DNA of 33,060 nucleotides from Candidatus Uhrbacteria bacterium (GTDB lineage Bacteria; Patescibacteriota; Patescibacteriia; UBA9934), in assembly GCA_030688135.1 (NCBI GenBank), contig JAUYIW010000032.1:1-33060 (forward strand), in the 5' to 3' direction. Each line of letters opens with the position of its first letter. The first letter of the stretch is position 1. Shown piece by piece: positions 6,754-13,018 of the stretch. The notes below the pieces were generated by a model that was given only the letters and a program-made list of their open reading frames with translations, was not told the origin of the DNA and ran no database searches. Position numbers and translations under genes: made by a program.

Positions 6754-6882
6754 CTTGAATTACGAAACTCGATGAGATTTGCGTGAACGGGCTGTCGATC
6801 CCCGTGAACCCTACTAAAACGTAGGGAGAATGGGGGCGACGGGCGCCCGTGAACGCAAAGATCGCGAGTTTCGTAATTCAAG
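6754..6882. repeat. 129-bp long hairpin (imperfect palindrome)
   Basis: An 18-bp perfect inverted repeat forms the outer stem (6754-6771 with 6865-6882). Nested inside are TTTGCGT/ACGCAAA (6778-6784 with 6853-6859), ACGGGC/GCCCGT (6787-6792 with 6845-6850), GTCG/CGAC and a terminal CCCTAC/GTAGGG hairpin (6809-6814 with 6821-6826). The region folds almost completely on itself and contains no ORF. It could be a MITE-like element, a structured RNA or a strong terminator downstream of alaS. Confidence 0.8.
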
Positions 6883-6960
6883 ATTTATTAATTGGTAAAA
6901 TTCTGTAGTTAATCACAATGTTGATGTAAGCGAAAGATCCTTCGGCTCAAGTCCCAGTTT

Positions 6961-7030
6961 AACCCTTAACGTTAAACGTTGAGGGTTAGACATGTTACCA
7001 TCGCCTGCCGGCAGGCAGGCTCAGGATGTC
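6961..7030. repeat. Two intergenic palindromes after alaS, the second overlapping its 3' end
   Basis: 6961-6988 is an inverted repeat of AACCCTTAACGT type. 7003-7016 is the palindrome GCCTGCCGGCAGGC, followed by AGGCTCAGGATGTCAG. The same palindrome-plus-tail is at 21314-21346 (ending CAGGATGACAG), and the GGATGACAG tail also occurs in the 217-bp element and at 21067-21075. The alaS stop codon and last codons fall in this tail. Confidence 0.7.
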
Positions 7031-8811
7031 AGAGTGGCCTTTATCCTCCGTACTCCGGCGGAGGAGGCTTCTTGTTTCTCAATCTTGAATTTACCCAAAT
7101 CGCCAGTATTCTCCACATGAGGCCCACCGCAAATCTCACTTGATAAATACCCACGCTCGTCATCACCTACAAAATAAACTTTAATCTTCCCACCCATTTG
7201 AGCGTATTTGTCCTCAAACATTCCAATTGCTCCACGTTTCTTAGCTTCCTCGATCGTCAAAAGCTCGTATCTCACTGGAAGTTTTGCATCGATCGCATCG
7301 TTTACAACCTTCTCTACCCTTTCGATCTCCTCGTCAGTCAATTTAGAATCATGCGAAAAATCGAACCGTAAACGATCTTTTGTAATATTAGAACCTTTCT
7401 GACAAACATGATCACCTAAAACCTCTCTTAATGCTTCCAGCATTAAATGCGTAGCAGTGTGTAGTTTTGTTGTTTCGGTTGATGTATCGGCAAGTCCGCC
7501 TGCAAACTTCTCGCTCGCACCAGCACGCGATAAATATTGATGTTTTTTAAACTCAGCGCCAAACGCAGCACGATCCACTTTTTGACCATGCTCCCCTGCC
7601 ACTTCCTCAGTTAACTCAAGCGGAAAGCCGAAACTCTGATACAAATCAAACGCATCCTGCCCGGTAATCTCGCCAGTCTTTTCCCAGATTTTCTGAATCT
7701 GCTTTAAGCCTTTTTCTACCGTTGCGTAAAACTTCCCTTCTTCTTTTTTAATTACTTCTTGGATGTGATCCTTGTTTTCGAGCAAATCAGGATAGGCATC
7801 GGAAAGTGAGCTAATGCTTGCTTCGGTAACAAGTGATAATGACTGCTGAGTCTCAGTAATCTTCAACATCTGTCTCACTGCCCTACGAATCAACCTACGT
7901 AAAATATAACCCTGATCCTTGTTCGATGGTTCAATACCATCGTTAATAATCATCACAGCTGAGCGTACATGATCTGCAATGATGCGCATTGATCGAGTCG
8001 TATTGTCGTCAGATCCATATTTCTTACTCGCTACTGACTCAATCGCACTAATAATCCCTGCAAACAAATCAGTATCAAAAACGCTCTTCTTTCCTTGTAA
8101 AACAGCCACGGTGCGCTCGAGCCCCATTCCAGTATCAACATTTCTTTTGGCAAGTGGTTCAAGCATCCCGTCATCAAGTCTATTAAACTGCATGAACACA
8201 TCATTCCAAATCTCAACCCAATGCGAGTCTTCCGGATCAAAAACCTCTGGAGCGTCCCCAACTCCGGTCCAATAAAACATTTCACTGTCTGGCCCTTGAG
8301 GTCCTGTGTGTTTTCCACCTGCTGGCCACCAGTTATCTTCTTTTCCAAGTTTTGCAATTCGAGATTCAGAAATCCCAAGACTTACCCACTTATCAAATGC
8401 TTCTTGATCAAATTCGGCATCATCATCACCTGCAAAAACACTCACAGCAAGCTTATCAAGCGAAATTCCAAGCCACTCCGATGATGTTAGAAAATCAAAA
8501 CTCATCTGAATAGCATCATCCTTAAAGTAATCACCAAGCGACCAATTTCCAAGCATCTCAAAGAAAGTAAGATGAGTGTTGTCACCAACTTCATCTATAT
8601 CGCCAGTTCGTACGCATTTCTGATAATCAACAAGTTTTGTCCCAGAAGGATGCTCCTCGCCCATCAAATAAGGCACCAACGGATGCATTCCAGCCGTGGT
8701 GAACAAAACTGACGGATCGTTTTCAGGAATCAAAGACGCAGAAGAAATTTGTGTATGTCCCTTTGAGACAAAAAAATCAATGTATTTCTTTCGTAATTCG
8801 TTTGCTTTCAT
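7021..8811 (-). CDS. alaS: Alanyl-tRNA synthetase, short form without C-Ala domain
   Basis: AlaRS charges tRNA-Ala and edits Ser/Gly mischarging. Residues 1 to about 240 are the class II catalytic core (opening FFVSKGHTQISSASLIPEND, then TTAGMHPLVPYLMG and VGDNTHLTFFEMLGNWS). The middle is the helical tRNA-recognition domain (IRRAVRQ region). The editing domain carries the metal-site motifs HTATH (451-455) and CGGPH (561-565). The chain ends about 30 residues later at 596, whereas standard bacterial AlaRS has around 870 residues with a C-Ala dimerisation domain. Short AlaRS of this type is known in the CPR. The final codons and TGA stop lie in a dispersed intergenic repeat, and the start codon abuts the shared 19-nt leader. 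Confidence 0.97.
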   Translation of the reverse strand: MKANELRKKYIDFFVSKGHTQISSASLIPENDPSVLFTTAGMHPLVPYLMGEEHPSGTKLVDYQKCVRTGDIDEVGDNTHLTFFEMLGNWSLGDYFKDDAIQMSFDFLTSSEWLGISLDKLAVSVFAGDDDAEFDQEAFDKWVSLGISESRIAKLGKEDNWWPAGGKHTGPQGPDSEMFYWTGVGDAPEVFDPEDSHWVEIWNDVFMQFNRLDDGMLEPLAKRNVDTGMGLERTVAVLQGKKSVFDTDLFAGIISAIESVASKKYGSDDNTTRSMRIIADHVRSAVMIINDGIEPSNKDQGYILRRLIRRAVRQMLKITETQQSLSLVTEASISSLSDAYPDLLENKDHIQEVIKKEEGKFYATVEKGLKQIQKIWEKTGEITGQDAFDLYQSFGFPLELTEEVAGEHGQKVDRAAFGAEFKKHQYLSRAGASEKFAGGLADTSTETTKLHTATHLMLEALREVLGDHVCQKGSNITKDRLRFDFSHDSKLTDEEIERVEKVVNDAIDAKLPVRYELLTIEEAKKRGAIGMFEDKYAQMGGKIKVYFVGDDERGYLSSEICGGPHVENTGDLGKFKIEKQEASSAGVRRIKATLTS

Positions 8812-8960
8812 ACCCTGTAGTGAAAACTTTGATTTATGTGTATTTACTAAAACTTATAAGATTATCTAAACTATAACTGCCATGTTCTTCTTCGAGCTAA
8901 GATACCGGAACTACTACAAACTTCAAAAACGTTTTTCAAAGTTTCTACTACGGGGCATAT
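8809..8960. mobile_element. Inverted-repeat element of about 150 bp carrying the alaS leader, copy 1
   Basis: The left end, read on the minus strand, is AAAGTTTTCACTACAGGGT directly followed by the alaS ATG. The right end, on the plus strand, is AAAGTTTCTACTACGGGGC followed by ATA. The two ends form imperfect terminal inverted repeats of about 20 bp. The same arrangement is at 17757-17902, and a lone left end is at 15166-15190. On the minus strand ATGGCA (8878-8883) and TTATAA (8854-8859) are candidate promoter boxes with an 18-bp spacer. No coding capacity. Confidence 0.7.
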
Positions 8961-8988
8961 GGCTAAATTGTATCGGAATGCTTCTGAC

Positions 8989-9017
8989 TTGGCAATGTCT
9001 TAAATTTATGCTAGATT
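8989..9017 (+). promoter_or_regulatory. Promoter of the solitary gene at 9047
   Basis: TTGGCA (8989-8994), 17-bp spacer ending TGC, then TAGATT (9012-9017). This matches a sigma70 promoter with an extended -10 and resembles the promoters of four other solitary plus-strand genes in the window. Confidence 0.6.
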
Positions 9018-9046
9018 TTTGTATCACGTTCTTTCATGGAGAAAAA

Positions 9047-9475
9047 ATGCCACGCGTAGATAGGCGTAAGATTGTTCCAAAACAAAAAAAAGAACCGGTC
9101 CCAGACACCCGTCCTAAAGTTGATAGAAGGGTTTGGAGAATGCTCGAGGAGCTGGATCACTATCGACATATTATGTGCGAATTCGATAATGGTTACGAAT
9201 ACTGGCAGTGGAGATTATTCGCACTCTGGCATCTGGGGAATGATTACGCTTTGGGTAGCCCGCTCATACTACATGGGCCAGATCTGTCCTACAAAGAAAA
9301 TGGTAACCAGTGGAAGCCATTCAGATTACGTCAGCGCGAGTACAACATTATAGAGTGTGCATGCGAACGAGATATACTTCCGAGCATAGTGACGTTATGG
9401 ATAGCTACAGGAAATCGCCGTAAGGCAACACAGGCAGTTCAACAAGAGCTCAGTCGTCGCACTTCTCGCAAATAG
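9047..9475 (+). CDS. Solitary hypothetical protein, 142 residues
   Basis: Not a family I recognise. I chose the ATG at 9047 because it follows a good ribosome-binding site (GGAGAAAAAATG) and lies about 30 bp after a promoter; the frame stays open further upstream but that part overlaps the promoter and the alaS-side repeat. The product starts MPRVDRRKIVPKQKK with a very basic, proline-containing N-terminal tail of about 25 residues. A predicted helical, Trp/Tyr-rich core follows (YEYWQWRLFALWHLGND), and it ends in a basic helix (NRRKATQAVQQELSRR). There is no signal peptide or membrane segment. It points opposite to alaS and to the next gene and has its own promoter and terminator. Confidence 0.65.
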   Translation: MPRVDRRKIVPKQKKEPVPDTRPKVDRRVWRMLEELDHYRHIMCEFDNGYEYWQWRLFALWHLGNDYALGSPLILHGPDLSYKENGNQWKPFRLRQREYNIIECACERDILPSIVTLWIATGNRRKATQAVQQELSRRTSRK

Positions 9476-9500
9476 CAAATAATAATCACCAAAACGTAAG

Positions 9501-9524
9501 CCGGCAGAACTTGCCGGTTTTTTT
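9501..9524 (+). terminator. Intrinsic terminator, module copy 1
   Basis: CCGGCA and TGCCGG pair around GAACT and are followed by seven T. The stem, T run and following sequence (CTTACAGC, AAGCCCGCATTTTAATG) recur almost identically at 11334-11382. Confidence 0.85.
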
Positions 9525-9540
9525 CTTACAGCAAAGCCCG

Positions 9541-9861
9541 CATTTTAATGTAAAGGGGTCAGGTCTTCGATCGTCGATTTTGATGATTCACTATATCGCT
9601 TAGTGTAGAAATAAAGGGTAAAGGTAAAGGGGTCATATCCGGAATCCGGAATTATATAGAGTTTGGTTTGTCTTGTATCGCTCATAACCTCACCAAACTC
9701 ACCAATTGGCTCAAAATACACAAAACAGACAACAATTCGAAGCTCTGCTATTGCAAAGAGCGATCAATTAGGACACTCGCGCGTCTTTTTGTTTAGAGTT
9801 TTGTTTTTTGAAAAGGAGTTTTTAGACAGCCTGCGGTGTTGTGTGATGTTGTACTGATTTT
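9541..9861. other. Intergenic stretch without a convincing gene; possible relic of a REP/IS200-type element
   Basis: TAAAGGGGTCAGGTCTT at about 9550 and a second AAAGGGGTCA at about 9630 resemble end sequences I associate with REP-associated tyrosine transposase (IS200-like) elements. A short inverted repeat (TCCGGAATCCGGA) follows. No transposase frame is present. The open frame of 64 codons at 9663-9857 has no ribosome-binding site and no protein-like pattern. Confidence 0.35.
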
Positions 9862-10542
9862 TCATTCTATTAACTTGGCGCTTTTAACTATATTTTCAAG
9901 ATACTCAAAATCTCTTTCTGTATTATTGCTACAGACTGGCACGAACTCATAATTATATTTTTCTCCAATAACTTGAAGTGCTGGATAAGAACACAAGCCT
10001 AAAGTAGCATATTTAACTACCGTGAGACCATTCAGTTCTATGGTGGTTGGCGGCACTGGAATTAATTCCGGCGGATCGGATGCTTGTATCTGCCTAATGA
10101 CTTCTTCTGCGCTGAGCTGTGGTCGAAAGTGGACAAAATCAGACCTAACCCACGTACATGCTTCAAATCCGCCAATGTCACCGAATGCTACTTGATTTTC
10201 ATATTCCCAGTAGGGATCGATTCTGAATTTTGTGCTTCCCCAGTTGGGATTATATGGAACATCGAAAGCAATACCCTTTTCCGGATTGGAGTAGCGAACC
10301 CCAGTGTTCGGCAAATCATTATTAAATTGTTCATCGCATTGTGGATTTTGAGGTGAATTATATTGCGAAAGATTTTCTGCTGTAAGCAAAATTCTTTCGT
10401 CAGCCACAGTGTTTGTGGTTTCTATTGTGGTAGGTACTTCAGCGAGCGGTTCTGATTTTGTCCACAAATAGATGCCGCCAACCACCAGAATAATTACAAT
10501 TACCCCAATTGCTACTGAAATGTTTTTGGATGTATTGGTCAT
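9862..10542 (-). CDS. Membrane-anchored extracytoplasmic protein, unknown
   Basis: The 226-residue product has a short polar start (MTNTSKN), one hydrophobic segment at about residues 9-27 (ISVAIGVIVIILVVGGIYLW) and then a soluble domain, so it is likely a type II-like protein facing outward. The linker after the membrane is Thr/Glu-rich (EVPTTIETTNT). The outer domain contains four cysteines (in PQCDEQ, FEACTW, GLCSYP and VPVCSN), which could form two disulfides and would suit the VKOR/thioredoxin system encoded at 29.9-30.9 kb. No enzyme motif is recognised. It is alone on the minus strand between two accessory stretches. Confidence 0.75.
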   Translation of the reverse strand: MTNTSKNISVAIGVIVIILVVGGIYLWTKSEPLAEVPTTIETTNTVADERILLTAENLSQYNSPQNPQCDEQFNNDLPNTGVRYSNPEKGIAFDVPYNPNWGSTKFRIDPYWEYENQVAFGDIGGFEACTWVRSDFVHFRPQLSAEEVIRQIQASDPPELIPVPPTTIELNGLTVVKYATLGLCSYPALQVIGEKYNYEFVPVCSNNTERDFEYLENIVKSAKLIE

Positions 10543-10605
10543 AGATTTTGAGTTAAGTATTATGATTTTAGTTTATTTTAAGAGAAAAATCAGCACAATT
10601 TCACA

Positions 10606-10993
10606 CAATGTGCCGCGGATGATGCGATGTTTGTGAGTATAAAATTGTAGCATTGCTACAATTTTTTGCGAGCAAATGTCGCATATCCCGCTGTTGTCCG
10701 AAGTTCGCGAAGCGAAGCGAGCGGACTGAAGGACACAGTGGGATGAACATCCGCGGCACATTGTCCTAAATTCGAGAGTGGAGTGAACGACCGGAGGGAG
10801 TGAGTGAAGCGAGCGAATTTAGGACAACGTGCGCGGGTAATCCAATGTTTTTTGGAGCAAATCCCGAAGGGTTTGCGGAGAAAAATTTTGGATAGCCGTT
10901 GTTACACGGAGTTCCGCGAAGCGGAATGGAGTGGAACAGCGGCGATAGCCGCGCACGTTACTCGTAATGAAGCGAAGCGGAATTGCGAGTAAC
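10606..10993. repeat. 388-bp chain of nested palindromes with two three-way (T-shaped) junctions
   Basis: Unit 1: a perfect 16-bp outer stem (10606-10621 with 10748-10763) encloses two complete arms. Arm a is 10622-10684, with a perfect inner 11-bp hairpin at 10641-10665; arm b is 10685-10744. Unit 2: a perfect 14-bp hairpin (10761-10774 with 10814-10827). Unit 3: an 11-bp outer stem (10826-10836 with 10949-10959) again encloses two arms (10840-10893 and 10895-10943), each with an inner hairpin closed by GAA. Unit 4: GTTACTCG (10957-10964) with CGAGTAAC (10986-10993). Adjacent units share their boundary bases. No gene is present. Confidence 0.85.
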
Positions 10994-11069
10994 TCGTTGA
11001 TATCCAAACTTTCCTTCTCAAGGATAACCATATCTTGTGTATTATGCAAACCTTGAGTATTATTTAATC

Positions 11070-11315
11070 ATGGAAAATATTTTGAATAAAACGGAGCAAG
11101 TTTTGCGATTGCACAACTATAGTCCCGGAACGCGAAAAGCATATCTGCTCTATATAAAGGAATATCTCGCCTTTGCGAAAAAAAGAGTATCGCCTACGAA
11201 GTGGAAAAATTTCGACACCGGGTTTCGAAAATCCGACAGCGGGTTTCGAAATTTCGTGAAGCAAGAGAGAAAGTTGAACGTGTGCCTAAACCCCGTTCTA
11301 CTCGTAAATAATTAG
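11070..11315 (+). pseudogene. Truncated tyrosine recombinase (N-terminal SAM-like domain only)
   Basis: The first 39 residues, MENILNKTEQVLRL then HNYSPGTRKAYLLYIKEYL, look like the core-binding N-terminal domain of XerC/D- or IntI-type integrases (the NYSPxTxKAY pattern). After KKRV the sequence loses similarity: 11210-11265 is a short repeat region in which GGGTTTCGAAA occurs twice, and the frame ends after 81 codons. The catalytic domain with its Arg-His-Arg-Tyr set is absent. A terminator follows directly. It lies 76 bp beyond the palindrome chain, so the two may be parts of one decayed mobile unit. Confidence 0.6.
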
Positions 11316-11333
11316 AGCTTCTAAAACCGTAAA

Positions 11334-11386
11334 CCGGCAAATTCTGCCGGTTTTTTCTTACAGCGAAGCCCGCATTTTAATGCGGG
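11334..11386. terminator. Terminator module copy 2, between the recombinase relic and murJ
   Basis: CCGGCA/TGCCGG (11334-11350) with a T run serves the plus strand, and read in reverse the same stem follows murJ. A second hairpin CCCGCAT/ATGCGGG (11369-11386) follows. The first 45 bp match 9501-9548 closely, so the terminator has been duplicated. Confidence 0.8.
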
Positions 11387-11397
11387 TAATTTCATTT

Positions 11398-13014
11398 TTA
11401 TTGGTTTGAAATTGTAACCACAGTCTCTTCCGGATGAGCCTTTTTAAATAGCCGTTTTTTAAGCCCGCGTACAAATTCACTAAGCTCTTCACTTTTGAAC
11501 ATATATGCGGAGGCAACGTACACTGCAAGGCCTACCATGCCGGCAATAAAACCTTGCGCGAAAACTGCAAAAAAAGTATCGAGCGTAATTACTTTTACCA
11601 CAATTAACTTCATTCCCTGCGTAGCAAGGCCGCCAAATATTCCAGCAGTAGATAAAATCACAAGCGAACGTGCAATGCGTAACTCATCGAGTGATCCTAC
11701 ACGAGCGCGCAGTGGCGCCCAGAGTAAAATCAACTGAAACATAACAGCAATCGAATAAGCCATTGCCAATCCTACAACTCCATATGTTTGCGTCAGAGTT
11801 AATGCGGCAGCGACATTAATAAGTGCAGCAACAAGCCCGACTACAAAAGGAGTTAGCGTGTCGTTCTTTGCAAAATACGCGCGCACAATTACAAAAATCA
11901 ATGATTGTGCAAAAAAGCTCAAAGCGAATAACCCAAGTGTATCTGCAGTAAGAATTGTGGCCTCCCAATCAAATGCACCAGCGCCCAAGACAACTCGAAC
12001 AATTTGAGCGCGAAGTAATAAGAATAGAACACTTGCTGGAATAATAAAGAAAAGAATTTGTCTTATGGTTCCAGAAAAAGCGTTAATGAAATCTTGCTGA
12101 TCTTTCCTGTGTGCAAGTTCACAAAAAGTAGGAAACGCAGCAACTGCGTATGAAACGGCGATTACTCCAACTGGAAAAAAGTTTAGGTTATACGCAAATT
12201 GAATAATTGTTACCGATCCTACCGCCAAGGTTGAGGCAAGAATTGTCATTACCAAAAAGTTGACCTGATTTACCGCTAACCCCATAACACGCGGAATCAT
12301 ATGTTTCAGCGTATATTTAACGTCAGGATCTTTAACTTGAAATGTAAATTTAAATTTGTATCCCAATGAATAAACACCGACTATTTGTATTAGTAGATGT
12401 AAAATTGCACCAAGTACTACTCCCCATGCAAGCCCCATTGGCCCAAGTATTGGAACAAATGCGATTGCACCAAGAATAATTCCCAGGTTATAAAAAATCG
12501 GTGCAGAAGAATAAAGCACAAAACGCTTTGCACTTTGCAAAACCGATCCGTAAACCATTGAAATAGAAAGTATAAACTGCGCTAAAAACATTACACGTGC
12601 CATGTCAGCAACAGCGGACTGCTTTGCAGGATCAAAGCCCGGAGCGATTAAAGGAGCAAGATCGTGCGCAAATATTGCTGCTAAAATAAGAAATACACCA
12701 AATACAACAGCTAAGATGTTCAAAAGATTATTGGTCATCTGCCAGGCTTTCTCCTCCTGCTTCTTCTCAACATACCGTGTAAAAAGCGGTATAAAACTGG
12801 CCGAAAGCGCACCTACAACAAGAAGTTGAAACAATAAATCAGGAACCCTAAAAGCTGCAAAATAAATATCGAGTGTGTCAGACGCTCCAAATTCACCAGC
12901 CAAAATTCTATCCCGAATAAAACCAACAAAACGGGAAAGAATAGAAAACGAGGCGACAATTACTGCCGCACTCGTTATTGTGTTCGACTTTCCGTTCAAA
13001 AATCTCTTGAACAT
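11398..13014 (-). CDS. murJ: Lipid II flippase MurJ
   Basis: MurJ flips lipid-linked peptidoglycan precursors across the cytoplasmic membrane. The 538-residue product has the MviN/MurJ opening: AAVIVASFSILSRFVGFIRDR at about 16-36, then GASDTLDIYFAAFRVPDLL and GALSASFIPLFTRY at about 43-81. About fourteen hydrophobic segments follow. The NLNFFPVGVIAVSYAVAAFPTF block near 280 corresponds to the conserved transmembrane 7-8 region. Length is normal (about 510-540). It is 4 bp downstream of the CARDB/PKD surface protein gene and therefore almost certainly cotranscribed with it. Presence of murJ implies the cell makes peptidoglycan. Confidence 0.95.
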   Translation of the reverse strand: MFKRFLNGKSNTITSAAVIVASFSILSRFVGFIRDRILAGEFGASDTLDIYFAAFRVPDLLFQLLVVGALSASFIPLFTRYVEKKQEEKAWQMTNNLLNILAVVFGVFLILAAIFAHDLAPLIAPGFDPAKQSAVADMARVMFLAQFILSISMVYGSVLQSAKRFVLYSSAPIFYNLGIILGAIAFVPILGPMGLAWGVVLGAILHLLIQIVGVYSLGYKFKFTFQVKDPDVKYTLKHMIPRVMGLAVNQVNFLVMTILASTLAVGSVTIIQFAYNLNFFPVGVIAVSYAVAAFPTFCELAHRKDQQDFINAFSGTIRQILFFIIPASVLFLLLRAQIVRVVLGAGAFDWEATILTADTLGLFALSFFAQSLIFVIVRAYFAKNDTLTPFVVGLVAALINVAAALTLTQTYGVVGLAMAYSIAVMFQLILLWAPLRARVGSLDELRIARSLVILSTAGIFGGLATQGMKLIVVKVITLDTFFAVFAQGFIAGMVGLAVYVASAYMFKSEELSEFVRGLKKRLFKKAHPEETVVTISNQ

Positions 13015-13018
13015 GTTG

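Noticed and set aside
8812..8960. T-box riboswitch upstream of alaS
   Set aside because: No T-box core sequence or specifier-loop architecture was visible; the region is instead an inverted-repeat element also found before an unrelated glycosyltransferase gene.
8882..9046. 55-residue N-terminal extension of the 9047 gene
   Set aside because: It runs through the inverted-repeat element and the gene's own promoter, while a strong ribosome-binding site marks 9047.
9663..9857. Plus-strand 64-codon open frame
   Set aside because: No ribosome-binding site or promoter, unusual composition, and it lies in repeat-like intergenic DNA.
10084..10356. Plus-strand open frame of 90 codons
   Set aside because: Antisense shadow of the membrane-anchored protein gene at 9862-10542.
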